Numbered from the stretch's first letter, positions 7,759-17,047 are shown. The stretch: 32,847 nt of DNA from Thiomicrorhabdus cannonii (GCF_013391695.1 NZ_JACBGH010000015.1:1-32847), one strand, 5' to 3'. Translations and numbers: made by a program. Notes: generated from the letters alone by a model not told the origin.

Positions 7759-8649
7759 TTATTCTTGCTCCCACCGGCTTCTCAAATCGACCCAAATGTC
7801 GACCAAGCCAATGGTTGCGAGTATCAGCATAGCTTGAGGAAACAGAAATAACAGCACATAAAGTGTCACCAACCACGCCTTGTGAAGCTGTTTGATGGCC
7901 ACCGTCTGGTGAGCGATCGCCAGGCCTTGAAACATCAAACCGGCAATCAACACACCCGACAGATCGTAGACAACGCCCGATTCATGCCCTAAGACCAACC
8001 CCGCCAGCGCCAAAACGATGGCAACATACGCGGTTGATCTCGACAGTCTCAGCTGGAAAAAATCCGCCTGAAACTGCCCTGCATGATACAAGGCCCCTTG
8101 CCACCAGCGCCCCAACACCAGAATCGAAAACCATAGCGCGACGGCAAACATCGCCAACAACATGGTAATCATCTGACTCAGGGTCGCAATGGCATCAGCG
8201 TCATATGTCACGCCGGAGGCCTCTAAAATCGGCTTAACCTGCTCATTGAACAGGTTCATCCACCAATCTGCCGGCGACGGTACCAGGAGGTGCATAAGCA
8301 CCACCGCACCACCGGCCAAAAGCATCGCCAACTGCAATGCTAACGCCAATGAGTTGGTATTTCTCAACACCAACGCCATCAGCCAAATGGGCAACATATA
8401 TTCAGCCACAGCAATCATGCCCGGAAACGCCGTTCCGGACATCATCACCGTGAGCGCCACATTGGCTACCACGCCCCACAAAAGGATTTTGAAGCCATCG
8501 GCGACACCGACTCGCAGCGTCACCAAGGCAATAATCGCTCCCACCAGCAAGCCAAATGGGGCGATCCACACACTCAGCGCTGAAAAAAGAACCGCTGCAA
8601 TCAGAGCCTGAAGCGGCCCTTTCATGACGTAACTTGCGATTCCCAGCAT
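7759..8649 (-). CDS. DUF2232 (YybS-like) multi-pass membrane protein
   Basis: 296 residues with about eight hydrophobic segments, starting MLGIASYVMKGPLQALIAAV. A membrane protein of the DUF2232 type is commonly found at exactly this place, between rpsR and rplI, in pseudomonads and relatives; the family call rests on this position plus topology. Function is unknown. It starts 31 bases after rpsR and ends 18 bases before rplI, so it must be transcribed with the ribosomal genes. Hydrophobic segments are arranged evenly with a periplasmic or cytoplasmic insert around residues 120-150. Confidence 0.8.
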   Translation of the reverse strand: MLGIASYVMKGPLQALIAAVLFSALSVWIAPFGLLVGAIIALVTLRVGVADGFKILLWGVVANVALTVMMSGTAFPGMIAVAEYMLPIWLMALVLRNTNSLALALQLAMLLAGGAVVLMHLLVPSPADWWMNLFNEQVKPILEASGVTYDADAIATLSQMITMLLAMFAVALWFSILVLGRWWQGALYHAGQFQADFFQLRLSRSTAYVAIVLALAGLVLGHESGVVYDLSGVLIAGLMFQGLAIAHQTVAIKQLHKAWLVTLYVLLFLFPQAMLILATIGLVDIWVDLRSRWEQE

Positions 8650-8680
8650 GCGCTACCTACTTATTTCTGATTCATCAAAA

Positions 8681-8908
8681 TTATTTGTGTTGATCAGTGT
8701 AAGGCAACAAAGCGATGTAACGAGCACGCTTGATTGCTGCTGCCAATTGGCGCTGATACTTAGCACTTGTTCCAGTAATACGGCTAGGAACGATTTTGCC
8801 AGTCTCAGTAATATAAGATTTCAAAGTATCCAGATCTTTGTAATCGATCTCTTTAACGCCTTCTACAGTAAAACGACAGAATTTTTTTCTTCCAAAGCTG
8901 CGAGCCAT
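8681..8908 (-). CDS. rpsR: 30S ribosomal protein S18
   Basis: 75 residues, full family length, starting [20 protein letters not shown] and containing the conserved [19 protein letters not shown] core. It has a perfect ribosome site AAGGAG just before the ATG and follows rpsF by 3 bases. S18 forms a pair with S6 on the platform of the small subunit, consistent with the tight coupling of the two genes. Confidence 0.98.
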   Translation of the reverse strand: MARSFGRKKFCRFTVEGVKEIDYKDLDTLKSYITETGKIVPSRITGTSAKYQRQLAAAIKRARYIALLPYTDQHK

Positions 8909-8911
8909 TTT

Positions 8912-9244
8912 TTACTCCTTAGAATCTTTTTTACCAACCATAACAGAAGGAGCTGTAACCGCTTCTTTACGCTTGATAAACATGCTGCGAAGAACTGCAT
9001 CGTTGTAGTAAAAAGCGTTTTCCAACTCATCCAGTGCTTCTTGGGTGCACTCGATGTTCATTAGAATGTAGTGCGCTTTGTGAACCTTATTGATAAGGTA
9101 AGCTAGTTGACGGCGACCCCAGTCTTCCAGGCGGTGAATTTGACCACCTGATTGCTCGATAATCGCGCGGTAACGCTCTAGCATTGCAGGAACCTGTTCA
9201 GATTGATCAGGGTGCACTAGAAATACGACTTCGTAATGACGCAT
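8912..9244 (-). CDS. rpsF: 30S ribosomal protein S6
   Basis: 110 residues. Starts [20 protein letters not shown] and contains the S6 signature around [26 protein letters not shown] lies seven bases before the ATG. First gene of the rpsF-rpsR-DUF2232-rplI operon behind the promoter at 9347-9375. The C-terminal tail is short and lysine-rich, without a run of glutamates like that added by RimK in E. coli. Confidence 0.98.
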   Translation of the reverse strand: MRHYEVVFLVHPDQSEQVPAMLERYRAIIEQSGGQIHRLEDWGRRQLAYLINKVHKAHYILMNIECTQEALDELENAFYYNDAVLRSMFIKRKEAVTAPSVMVGKKDSKE

Positions 9245-9340
9245 TCATATTCTCCTTATGGATTATTAAACAGTCTCCCTACAAGTCAGCATGACCCGAC
9301 CTGCGGTGAAACAAGGAAATTCAAACACAGAGTTTGAAAG
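9245..9340 (-). promoter_or_regulatory. 5' leader of rpsF, possible S6:S18-binding RNA
   Basis: About 96 bases lie between the predicted transcript start and rpsF. On the minus strand they contain a small hairpin CAAACTCTGTGTTTG and then a segment with CACCGCAGGTCGGG. In many bacteria the S6:S18 pair represses its own operon through a leader stem-loop with a bulged (C)ACCG that mimics 16S rRNA. The CACCG here is compatible, but I could not fold the RNA, so this is a candidate only. Confidence 0.35.
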
Positions 9341-9346
9341 GCGCGA

Positions 9347-9375
9347 ATTATAACCGAAATAACGCGTCCATTCAA
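9347..9375 (-). promoter_or_regulatory. Sigma-70 promoter of the rpsF operon
   Basis: On the minus strand -35 TTGAAT (9375-9370), a 17-base spacer and -10 TATAAT (9352-9347), placing the start of transcription near 9340. This is the best promoter in the window, as expected for ribosomal protein genes. Confidence 0.85.
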
Positions 9376-9415
9376 ACACTTATTATTCATCTAGCAACTT
9401 GAAGGGCGCGTACCC

Positions 9416-10126
9416 TCAAAGCAAGCTTTGATTAATGCCGTTTAACACCACCAAAGGCTCTGCTGCCTGCGTGATCGGGCGACCCACCACCAAATAGTGT
9501 GACCCCGCCTCCATCGCCTCTTTTGGCGTCATAATGCGCTTCTGATCGTTTACATCACTACCCGCCGGACGAATCCCAGGCGTCACCAGACAAAAATCAG
9601 CCCCCAATAAATCACGCAAATCGGCTGCCTCTTGTGCTGAACAGACCACCCCATCCAAACCGGAATCCTTCGCCAACTGCGCCAGGCGCAATACATTCTC
9701 TTTAGGCGAGCCCGGCAATCCGATTTCAGACAGATCCTCCTGCTCCATGCTGGTCAACACCGTCACGGCAATCAACAAGGGCTTTCTTGGCAAGTCCAAC
9801 TCCTGCAGGGCTTGTTGCGCAGCCTGCATCATCTTGCGACCGCCTAAAGCATGGACATTCACCATCCAAACCCCCATGCGCGCCGCCGCCTGCACCGCTT
9901 TGGCGACGGTGTTAGGGATATCATGGTATTTCAAATCCAGAAACACATCAAAACCCTTGGCAATCAAGCTCTTGACAAAATCCGGCCCGGCCACCGCAAA
10001 AAGCTCCTTACCCACTTTCAGACGACACGCCTGAGGTGTTAATGTTGCTACAAAATTCAACGCTGACTGTGAATCCGCAAAATCCAACGCGACCAATACC
10101 TTAGGATCGTCTGCCTGACCAACCAT
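9416..10126 (-). CDS. pyrF: Orotidine 5'-phosphate decarboxylase
   Basis: Last step of UMP synthesis. 236 residues in a TIM barrel: substrate strand LVALDF near residue 15, catalytic DxKxxD in DLKYHDIPN (Asp64, Lys66, Asp69), phosphate-binding [10 protein letters not shown] and VVGRPIT near the end. Starts at ATG 10126, 22 bases after lapA. The order lapA then pyrF resembles E. coli and Pseudomonas, except that lapB, usually between them, is absent. A 171-base gap separates its stop from rpsF and contains the rpsF leader and promoter. Confidence 0.97.
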   Translation of the reverse strand: MVGQADDPKVLVALDFADSQSALNFVATLTPQACRLKVGKELFAVAGPDFVKSLIAKGFDVFLDLKYHDIPNTVAKAVQAAARMGVWMVNVHALGGRKMMQAAQQALQELDLPRKPLLIAVTVLTSMEQEDLSEIGLPGSPKENVLRLAQLAKDSGLDGVVCSAQEAADLRDLLGADFCLVTPGIRPAGSDVNDQKRIMTPKEAMEAGSHYLVVGRPITQAAEPLVVLNGINQSLL

Positions 10127-10148
10127 TTTCTCTCCAACTAGATATAAC

Positions 10149-10484
10149 TTAATTTTCTTTATTAATCAAAGCACTGCGATTCTTTTCTAACGTCGTCAAT
10201 GCACTTACTTGGGACTTTTTAAGCTGTAAAACCTCATCCATCAATTTTTGATTGTCCCTACGCTGCTTTAACAAACGCCATTTCATGCGGGTCAATTGCA
10301 ACAGCATCAACCCCGCACCCAACAACATCCCGGCAATAAACAGCGCCGCCATGACCACACTCAACGGCAAGGACCATTGAAACCACAACAAATCAATCGC
10401 AACCGCTTGCGGATTCAAAACACCGAGTGTCACGCCCGCTATCAGAAAGACCGCCGTTAATGACAAGGAAAGAATTTTCAGCAT
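10149..10484 (-). CDS. lapA: LapA-like inner-membrane protein (DUF1049)
   Basis: 111 residues. Two transmembrane helices (about 5-25 and 45-65) with the LapA/YciS pattern [25 protein letters not shown] between them, followed by a cytoplasmic coiled-coil tail ([20 protein letters not shown]). In E. coli LapA works with LapB in regulating LPS synthesis through FtsH/LpxC. ATG at 10484 is chosen; an in-frame TTG at 10514 sits on a TATAAT-like sequence (10517-10522) that could be a -10 box. It lies between the ihfB terminator and pyrF, the usual neighbourhood. Confidence 0.85.
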   Translation of the reverse strand: MLKILSLSLTAVFLIAGVTLGVLNPQAVAIDLLWFQWSLPLSVVMAALFIAGMLLGAGLMLLQLTRMKWRLLKQRRDNQKLMDEVLQLKKSQVSALTTLEKNRSALINKEN

Positions 10485-10532
10485 ATCGATAAATACCGTC
10501 TGATAAGTGAGCAAAAATTATAGAAGATAAAT

Positions 10533-10566
10533 AAAAAAGGGGCCACACAATGGTGGCCCCTTTTTT
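10533..10566. terminator. Bidirectional intrinsic terminator after ihfB
   Basis: GGGGCCAC (10539-10546) pairs with GTGGCCCC (10553-10560) around a six-base loop, with six A before and six T after. It lies 3 bases from the ihfB stop, so on the minus strand it ends ihfB transcription before lapA. Confidence 0.9.
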
Positions 10567-10568
10567 AT

Positions 10569-10874
10569 TTAGCCTATGATATCAGTTGTATCTTTTGAAG
10601 CATCCACTCGCTCCCGTAATGATTTACCGGGTTTAAAATGCGGCACACGCTTGTCTGACAACTTAACCGTTTCACCCGTTTTTGGGTTGCGGCCAATTCT
10701 CGCTTTTCTATGATGTAGACTGAAACTCCCGAAACCGCGAATTTCAATACGCTCGCCTTGCGACAAGGTATTAATCATAGAATCAAGAATCTTATTTACT
10801 GCAATTTCAACATCTTTTTGACTAAATTGAGTCTGCTTTCTTGCAATAATTTCAATAAGCTCTGACTTGGTCAT
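10569..10874 (-). CDS. ihfB: Integration host factor subunit beta
   Basis: 101 residues. Starts [20 protein letters not shown] and has the DNA-arm sequence [21 protein letters not shown] with the RNPKTG proline that kinks DNA. IHF beta pairs with IhfA (not in this window) to bend DNA at promoters, origins and recombination sites. It lies directly downstream of rpsA, the standard arrangement, but here separated by 191 bases with two inverted repeats. Confidence 0.96.
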   Translation of the reverse strand: MTKSELIEIIARKQTQFSQKDVEIAVNKILDSMINTLSQGERIEIRGFGSFSLHHRKARIGRNPKTGETVKLSDKRVPHFKPGKSLRERVDASKDTTDIIG

Positions 10875-10929
10875 ATAACAATGCTCTTATAATCTTATTT
10901 TTCTCAAAAGAGAGTGCTCAAAATAAAAT

Positions 10930-10982
10930 TGGCCGCACCGGTACTACACAGCACCCAAACACAACAACGTGAAATGCGGCCA
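10930..10982. repeat. Inverted repeat with long loop upstream of ihfB
   Basis: TGGCCGCA (10930-10937) and TGCGGCCA (10975-10982) are perfect complements around a 37-base loop. On the minus strand the second arm is followed by AATTTTATTTT, so a transcript coming from rpsA could fold into a weak terminator or attenuator before ihfB. It could also be a protein-binding palindrome. Confidence 0.5.
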
Positions 10983-11031
10983 GAAAGACCAAATGAATGA
11001 CTCTGAGCTTACTTAAAAACCCGAATCATAA

Positions 11032-11059
11032 CGCGGCTCCAATGAATACCGGAGCCGCG
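11032..11059 (-). terminator. Possible terminator or stabilising stem after rpsA
   Basis: CGCGGCTCC (11032-11040) and GGAGCCGCG (11051-11059) form a perfect 9-bp GC-rich stem, 6 bases beyond the rpsA stop. On the minus strand the T tract (TTTTT) follows only after about 14 bases, so it may protect the 3' end rather than stop transcription. Confidence 0.55.
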
Positions 11060-11065
11060 GTCAGA

Positions 11066-12727
11066 TTACATTTTGTCTTTGAAAAGATCGCCAAAGGTCG
11101 TGGCTGCTGTTGCAGACTGATCAGTGTAGTCTTTGATAGCATCCGCTTCTTCTTGCGCTTCTTTTGCTTTAACAGACAAAGAGATAGAGCGGTTTTTGCG
11201 GTCGATGTTAGTGATCTTAGCAGAAACCTTGTCGCCTTCTTTCAGTACAGAAGAGGCATCGCGTGTATCTTCCATCAATTCAGAAGCGCGCAGGTAACCT
11301 TCTACCTCTGGACCTAGGTCGATCACAGCACCTTTCTCGTCTACAGACTTAACAGTCCCTTCAACGATGCTGTTTTTACCATTGTCAGCTACAAACTGGC
11401 TGAATGGATCTTGTTCCAATTGCTTCAAACCAAGAGAGATACGCTCACGCTCTGGATCGATAGACAGGATGATTGTTTCCAGCTCATCGCCTTTCTTGAA
11501 CTCGCGAATCGCTTCTTCGCCAGTTTGGTTCCAAGAGATATCTGTCAAGTGAACCAGACCATCGATACCGCCTTCTAGACCGATGAAGATACCGAAGTCA
11601 GTGATTGACTTGATGTTACCCTTGATCTTGTCGCCTTTAGCATGCGTTGCCGAGAAGCTTTCCCATGGGTTAACAGTGCACTGTTTGATAGACAGAGAAA
11701 TACGACGACGCTCTTGGTCAACATCCAGAATCTTAACGCGAACGTCTTGACCCAGGTGAACCACTTTAGAAGGATGAATGTTACGGTTAGTCCAATCCAA
11801 CTCAGACGTGTGAACCAAACCTTCGATACCGTCTTCAATCTCGATGAAAGCGCCGTAGTCAGTGATGTTAGCCACTTTACCAGCCGCTTCAGAACCGATT
11901 GGGTAACGAGCAACCATATCCGCCCATGGATCTTCTTCCAACTGCTTCAGACCCAGAGATACACGGTTACGCTCTTTGTCGAACTTAAGAACCTTAACTT
12001 CGATCTCATCACCGACCTGAACGATTTCAGATGGGTGGTTAACACGGCGCCATGCCATATCAGTGATGTGCAACAGACCGTCAACACCACCAAGATCAAT
12101 GAACGCACCGTAGTCAGTAAGATTCTTAACGATACCTTTAAGAACAGTACCTTCTTCCATGTTAGACAACAACGCTTCGCGCTCTGCTGAACTTTCTTGT
12201 TCGATCACTGCACGACGAGAAACCACTACGTTGTTACGCTTACGATCCAGCTTGACCAGCTTAGCTTCAACTTCTTTACCTTCCAAGAAGCCGAAATCAC
12301 GGATAGGACGCACATCCACAAGTGAACCTGGCAGGAAGCCGCGTACACCGTCAACATCAACAGTCAGACCGCCTTTAACCTTACCAGTAACCAATGCCAT
12401 AACGACATCGCCAGCTTCCATAGCTGCTTCCAGTTTATCCCAAGTCTTAGCACGCTTCGCTTTCTCGCGTGACAGGCGCGTTTCACCCATACCGTCTTCC
12501 AAAGACTCTAGGTAAACTTCAACCTCATCACCTACAGCAACTTCAAGTTCGCCGTTAGCGTTTAGGAATTGGCTCTTAGGAATGGCTGACTCAGATTTCA
12601 TACCTGCATCAACCAAAACAGTTTCTTTGTCGATACCAACAACTGTACCGATAATCAAAGTACCTGCGTTAAATCTGTCTTGTTGTAAAGACTCTTCAAA
12701 TAGTTCCGCGAAGGATAGTTCACTCAT
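11066..12727 (-). CDS. rpsA: 30S ribosomal protein S1
   Basis: 553 residues with six S1 (OB-fold) RNA-binding repeats, seen as the repeating [51 protein letters not shown] and [18 protein letters not shown] segments. It brings mRNA to the ribosome. ATG at 12727 has no clear Shine-Dalgarno sequence (GGTATTTATCC precedes it), as is common for this autoregulated gene. cmk lies upstream, separated by an intrinsic terminator, and ihfB downstream. Base usage is that of a highly expressed gene. Confidence 0.98.
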   Translation of the reverse strand: MSELSFAELFEESLQQDRFNAGTLIIGTVVGIDKETVLVDAGMKSESAIPKSQFLNANGELEVAVGDEVEVYLESLEDGMGETRLSREKAKRAKTWDKLEAAMEAGDVVMALVTGKVKGGLTVDVDGVRGFLPGSLVDVRPIRDFGFLEGKEVEAKLVKLDRKRNNVVVSRRAVIEQESSAEREALLSNMEEGTVLKGIVKNLTDYGAFIDLGGVDGLLHITDMAWRRVNHPSEIVQVGDEIEVKVLKFDKERNRVSLGLKQLEEDPWADMVARYPIGSEAAGKVANITDYGAFIEIEDGIEGLVHTSELDWTNRNIHPSKVVHLGQDVRVKILDVDQERRRISLSIKQCTVNPWESFSATHAKGDKIKGNIKSITDFGIFIGLEGGIDGLVHLTDISWNQTGEEAIREFKKGDELETIILSIDPERERISLGLKQLEQDPFSQFVADNGKNSIVEGTVKSVDEKGAVIDLGPEVEGYLRASELMEDTRDASSVLKEGDKVSAKITNIDRKNRSISLSVKAKEAQEEADAIKDYTDQSATAATTFGDLFKDKM

Positions 12728-12831
12728 GGATAAATACCAAATAGTTGTACATAACCGATCGTAATTTTCAGATTGGGGTATCGAAAAACAGTCGGGTCAG
12801 TTAATCATCGCCAGCTTCCCAACTAGCCGGC

Positions 12832-12871
12832 ACAAAAAACAAAATCCCTGCTCTCAAAAAAGAACAAGGAT
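12832..12871 (-). terminator. Intrinsic terminator between cmk and rpsA
   Basis: On the minus strand ATCCTTGTTC pairs with GAGCAGGGAT (two G-U pairs) around TTTTTTGA, followed by TTTTGTTTTTT. It lies 38 bases after the cmk stop, so rpsA must have its own promoter in the remaining 100 bases, where I see no convincing -35/-10 pair. Confidence 0.8.
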
Positions 12872-12908
12872 CAAAATAATTTTAAATTCAATCAGTTAGC
12901 AAAAATTT

Positions 12909-13592
12909 CTATTTGAGAATAGATTTTTCTCGTAACAGATTTTCTGCTTGACTGCATACCTGGTCGATATCCAAATCACTCGTATCAATAATGATCGCAT
13001 CATCCGCAGGCTTTAAAGGCGAAGTGGCGCGCGTGGAATCACGCTCGTCTCTTTCTTTAATGTCTTGAATTATTTGATCTATATTAGCACTAAGCCCCTG
13101 ATTTTTCAACTGATTAACACGTCTTTCTGCACGCACTTCCGCCGAGGCGGTTAAATACAACTTTAGTGCCGCCTCAGGAAACACCACCGTGCCCATATCG
13201 CGTCCATCTGCAATCAAGCCGGGTGCCTTGGCAAAGGCCTTTTGGCGCGCCAGCAGAGCCGCGCGCACCTCGGGTATCGCCGCCACCTTGGAGGCCACCG
13301 CGGCAACCTCCTCGGTACGCACTTTAGAGGTCACATCTTCAGCATCATACATAATCGAGGTCGCTACAAACTCGACCGGCAGAATTTCCGCCAAACTGAC
13401 CAGGCCGGGTAAATCATCCAATGCCAGCTTGTTTTTAATGGCGCCAAACGCCAAAGCACGGTATATCGCCCCGCTATCCAAAAAGTGGAACTGGGTCTTA
13501 CAGGTTAAATATTGTGCCAGCGTCCCTTTACCGACGCCGCTTGGACCATCAATTGTCACAATCGGAATCAAATTCGTTTCAGACGCATTCAT
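12909..13592 (-). CDS. cmk: Cytidylate kinase
   Basis: Phosphorylates CMP/dCMP to the diphosphates. 227 residues with P-loop GPSGVGKGT (16-24), LDSGAIYRA and the GRDMGTVVFP motif that binds the nucleotide, plus the CMP kinase-specific insert. ATG at 13592 has AAGGAAG seven bases upstream, better than the GTG at 13598 that overlaps the aroA stop. It follows aroA by 2 bases, as in the gammaproteobacterial supraoperon. One copy of CAGGCCGGGT (13401) lies inside it in the LPGLV frame. Confidence 0.96.
   Translation of the reverse strand: MNASETNLIPIVTIDGPSGVGKGTLAQYLTCKTQFHFLDSGAIYRALAFGAIKNKLALDDLPGLVSLAEILPVEFVATSIMYDAEDVTSKVRTEEVAAVASKVAAIPEVRAALLARQKAFAKAPGLIADGRDMGTVVFPEAALKLYLTASAEVRAERRVNQLKNQGLSANIDQIIQDIKERDERDSTRATSPLKPADDAIIIDTSDLDIDQVCSQAENLLREKSILK
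13401..13410 (+). repeat. Variant copy of the AACAGGCCGGGTA motif (inside cmk)
   Basis: Reads CTGACCAGGCCGGGTAAA: the core CAGGCCGGGTA is kept, but one base of the AAC before it is changed. Confidence 0.45.
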
Positions 13593-13594
13593 TA

Positions 13595-14935
13595 TCACTC
13601 TTCCTTAACCGCTTCAACCTGCATCCCCACCTGATTGATCAACTCCAGAAAAATGGGGAAAGAGGTATTTACATTGGCACAATCATCAATCACTACCTGA
13701 TCGACAGCATTCAAACCGGCTACCGTCATCGCCATAGAGATACGGTGATCGTGATGGCTTAAAATGGGCGCTTTTTGCGGGCATTGCTGTCCACCCCGAA
13801 TCACCATACCGTCTGCGGTTGGCTGCGCATCGATGCCGACCGCCTGCAAGGCGTCGGCCATCACCTGAATACGGTCCGACTCTTTTACGCGCAACTCTTC
13901 CGCGCCCGTTAATACGGTTGTACCTTGAGCATGCGCAGCCGCCACAAACAACACCGGGAATTCATCTATTGCCAACGGCACCAACTCTTCGGGAATGTCG
14001 ATACCTTTTAAGGGTGCATACTTAATATGCACATCCGCCACCGGCTCACCACCCACTTCGTGGAAGTTTTCCAGGGTAATATCCGCTCCCATCAGCTTCA
14101 GAATATCAACCACACCGGTACGCGTTGGATTCATGCCGACATGCTCGACCACCAAATCCGATCCCGGACTGACTGCAGCCGCCACCATAAAAAACGCGGC
14201 CGACGAGATATCCGAAGGCACATCAATATGACGCCCGCTCAACATTCCGCCGCCCTGCAGGCAAGCCTGGGTGCGCGAGGCATCTAATTTGTTGGTAGTC
14301 ACCTTATAGCCAAAACCGTTCAGCATACGCTCGGTGTGATCGCGGGTGGGCGCAGGCTCCAACGCACAGGTCTGGCCGTCGGCATACAACCCCGCCAACA
14401 ACACACAAGATTTAACCTGTGCACTGGCCATCGGCAAGGTGTAGTCGATCGCTTTCAAGGCACCGCCGGTGCCATAAATTTTCATCGGCAAAGTACCGCC
14501 TTCGGCGGTTTCGATCTTAGCACCCATCAACGCCAAAGGATCGGTCACGCGCTTCATCGGACGCTTGGACAGAGAGGCATCGCCTATCAGTTCGCAGTCG
14601 AAATCCTGACCGGCCAAAATGCCGGCCAACAGACGTGTAGAGGTACCGGAGTTCCCCATATCCATCGGCTTTTGCGGCTTCTTCAGACCACGCAGCCCCA
14701 CGCCATGAATGGTGACATTGCCGTTATCCGGCCCTTCAATCTGCACACCCATATCTTTGAAAGCTTGCAGCGTTGCCAAGGCATCCGCCCCTTCCAAGAA
14801 ACCGGTCACAGTCGTCACACCTTCGGCAATCGCGCCCAGCATAATACTGCGGTGAGAAATGGATTTGTCGCCCGGCACACGAATGCGTCCTTTAACGGTA
14901 CCGCCAGGTTGAACGATAAATTTTACATTTGCCAT
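13595..14935 (-). CDS. aroA: 3-phosphoshikimate 1-carboxyvinyltransferase (EPSP synthase)
   Basis: Sixth step of the shikimate pathway. 446 residues with GDKSISHR (23-30; Lys24, Ser25, Arg29), GDASLSKRPM, LPMASAQVKS, MNPTRTG and EELRVKESDR motifs. These resemble class II enzymes (as in Agrobacterium CP4) more than the E. coli class I type. The residue matching E. coli Gly96 is glycine (GNSGT, Gly97), not the alanine that makes CP4 tolerant to glyphosate. Separate from tyrA (46-base gap), whereas in Pseudomonas the two are fused. The next gene, cmk, starts 2 bases after its stop. Confidence 0.96.
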   Translation of the reverse strand: MANVKFIVQPGGTVKGRIRVPGDKSISHRSIMLGAIAEGVTTVTGFLEGADALATLQAFKDMGVQIEGPDNGNVTIHGVGLRGLKKPQKPMDMGNSGTSTRLLAGILAGQDFDCELIGDASLSKRPMKRVTDPLALMGAKIETAEGGTLPMKIYGTGGALKAIDYTLPMASAQVKSCVLLAGLYADGQTCALEPAPTRDHTERMLNGFGYKVTTNKLDASRTQACLQGGGMLSGRHIDVPSDISSAAFFMVAAAVSPGSDLVVEHVGMNPTRTGVVDILKLMGADITLENFHEVGGEPVADVHIKYAPLKGIDIPEELVPLAIDEFPVLFVAAAHAQGTTVLTGAEELRVKESDRIQVMADALQAVGIDAQPTADGMVIRGGQQCPQKAPILSHHDHRISMAMTVAGLNAVDQVVIDDCANVNTSFPIFLELINQVGMQVEAVKEE

Positions 14936-14981
14936 AAGATTGTCTTCAATTACGTTTAAATTCAGTCAGTTAAAACAGAAA

Positions 14982-15866
14982 TCAATCCGTTTTCTTCAAA
15001 ATATGCTTATCACGCGCGGTCTTGGCTTCGTGAAACAAAGCATACAAGGCATCGCCGTCCTGCTGTTCGATCAATTCGATCATATGCCCAATCGCCTGCT
15101 GGTAATGACGCAACCATTTGCTGATCGCCTTGCCATTGCTTAACGCGATATCACGCCACATCACCGCATCACTCGAAGCGATGCGGGTAAAATCCCTGAA
15201 TCCGCCGGCGGTATACTGGAACACATTGCCCAGCTCTGGGTGTTCATTCAGCATTTCCACCAAACCGAACGCCAACATATGCGGTAGATGGCTTGTCGCC
15301 GCCAATACTTCATCGTGATAATCCGGCTCCATATCAATCACATCCGCACCCAGCAGTTGCCAAAGGCTTCTGACAGTTTCCAGGGCGGCCTGTTCAGTTT
15401 CTGGAGTCGGCGTCAAAATCACCCGATGTTTTACAAACAACTCCGCATCGGCCGCTGCGACACCGCTTTTTTCCTTGCCGGCAATCGGATGTCCCGCCAC
15501 AAAACGCGCCGGCAGTTCGCCAAAGGCAGTTTTCACCGCCTCAATCACCGACATCTTGGCACTGCCCACATCGGAGATGATGGCACCTTCCTTCAAATAC
15601 GGACGCATGGCCTCCAGCGCAGACTGCATCGCGCCCAAAGGCACGCCCAGCATAATCAGATCGCTGTCCTTGACCGCTTCGGCCATATCCGTGGCATAAC
15701 GATCCACCACACCCAGCTCGACCGCCAGCTGCAAATTGGCTTCATTGTGACCATAGCCCACAATTTCAATCGGCTGCCCGGACGCTTTAATGCCTTTGGC
15801 AAAGGAGCCGCCGATCAAGCCGACGCCGACAACCGTAATCTTTTTAACAGGCAAGGCCAAACTCAT
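14982..15866 (-). CDS. tyrA: Prephenate dehydrogenase
   Basis: Oxidises prephenate toward tyrosine with NAD(P). 294 residues: Rossmann fold with GVGLIGG at 14-20, HPIAGKEKSG substrate loop, and the helical dimerisation domain with ATSHLPHMLAF. No ACT or chorismate mutase domain is fused. Its ATG overlaps the hisC stop by four bases (ATGA), a sign of translational coupling. Confidence 0.94.
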   Translation of the reverse strand: MSLALPVKKITVVGVGLIGGSFAKGIKASGQPIEIVGYGHNEANLQLAVELGVVDRYATDMAEAVKDSDLIMLGVPLGAMQSALEAMRPYLKEGAIISDVGSAKMSVIEAVKTAFGELPARFVAGHPIAGKEKSGVAAADAELFVKHRVILTPTPETEQAALETVRSLWQLLGADVIDMEPDYHDEVLAATSHLPHMLAFGLVEMLNEHPELGNVFQYTAGGFRDFTRIASSDAVMWRDIALSNGKAISKWLRHYQQAIGHMIELIEQQDGDALYALFHEAKTARDKHILKKTD

Positions 15867-16993
15867 TTCGCCGCTCCAGACAATTCAGCCAAAACCGCGG
15901 TCAACGCCTCAATAAAATGCTGATTCTCCTCCGCCGTGCCGATCGAGATACGCAGTGTTTCCGTCATGCCGTAACCACCCAAAGGACGCACAATCACCCC
16001 TTTTTGCAGCAACAAACGATTAACCTCGGCCGTTTTCCCGCCAAAATGCGCGCAAACAAAATTGCCGCTGGATGGAATCATCTCAATTTCAAGTGAGCTC
16101 AACGCAGAACAGATTTGCTGCATGCCTCTCTTATTCTCGGCGACACTTTGCGCCACAAAATCCTGATCCTGCAAAGCCTGCACCACCGCCACCTGGGCGT
16201 AATAATTGATATTAAATGGCGCTCTTAGTTGATTGATATATTGGATGATTTCTTCGCAACCCACCATATACCCTACGCGCAGCGCCGCCAAGCCATAGGC
16301 TTTGGAGAAAGTGCGAGAAATCAACAGATTCGGGTAGCGCTCAATATAATCCAAACCATTCGGATAATCGGCATCATCGCAATATTCCAGATAAGCCTCA
16401 TCCAAAACCACCACAACCTGCTTTGGCACCTGCGAAATAAACGCTTCCCACTCCGCCTTACCGAATACGGTGCCGGTCGGATTATTGGGATTGGCGATAT
16501 AGATAATCTTGGTCTTATCGGTCACCGCTGCAAGCATTGCAGCCAGATCATGCGCCCATCCCTTGGCTTTGACCTCCACGCCTTTCGCCCCTACAACCTG
16601 GGCGGAAATCGGATAGACCGCAAAACCATACTGCGAATAGACGACTTCATCCCCAGGTCCGGCAAAAACACGCGCAACCAATTCCAACAGTTCATTGGAA
16701 CCGTTACCCAAGGCGATCTGGCTGGTTTTGACCTGCAAAAAGCGGGCTAACGCGGCTTTGGCTTCAAACGCCGCGCCATCCGGATAACGCGCCATCTCAG
16801 ACAATTCTGCCTGCACCGCCGCCAATACCTTGGGGCTGGTACCCAATGGATTTTCATTGGAGGCCAATTTGGAGATGCGCGTCAACCCCAATTCGCGCTG
16901 CAACTCACTGACCGGCTTACCGGGAACATAAGGGTGAATGCCTAATATTTGTGGTTGAACTTGATCGCAAAATAAACAGGAAGGGTTTGTCAT
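15863..16993 (-). CDS. hisC: HisC-type aminotransferase (histidinol-phosphate/aromatic)
   Basis: 376 residues, fold-type I PLP enzyme. ASNENPLGTSP, the NPNNPTGT loop, LDEAYLEY and the PLP lysine in SRTFSKAYGLA (Lys231) are all present. Placed between pheA and tyrA, it most likely transaminates the aromatic keto acids (and may also serve histidine synthesis, as the paralog in Pseudomonas does). ATG at 16993 has AAGAG seven bases upstream; upstream TTG codons are less likely. Which substrate dominates cannot be read from sequence; the neighbourhood argues for phenylalanine/tyrosine. Confidence 0.92.
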   Translation of the reverse strand: MTNPSCLFCDQVQPQILGIHPYVPGKPVSELQRELGLTRISKLASNENPLGTSPKVLAAVQAELSEMARYPDGAAFEAKAALARFLQVKTSQIALGNGSNELLELVARVFAGPGDEVVYSQYGFAVYPISAQVVGAKGVEVKAKGWAHDLAAMLAAVTDKTKIIYIANPNNPTGTVFGKAEWEAFISQVPKQVVVVLDEAYLEYCDDADYPNGLDYIERYPNLLISRTFSKAYGLAALRVGYMVGCEEIIQYINQLRAPFNINYYAQVAVVQALQDQDFVAQSVAENKRGMQQICSALSSLEIEMIPSSGNFVCAHFGGKTAEVNRLLLQKGVIVRPLGGYGMTETLRISIGTAEENQHFIEALTAVLAELSGAAK

Positions 16994-17047
16994 CAACAAC
17001 TCTTAATTAACGGGGTGGATAGATGAGGCACGGGTTAAAAAATCCAT

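Noticed and set aside
10517-10522. TATAAT upstream of lapA as a firm promoter
   Set aside because: Its -35 region falls in the T run of the ihfB terminator with no TTGACA-like hexamer; mentioned only with lapA.
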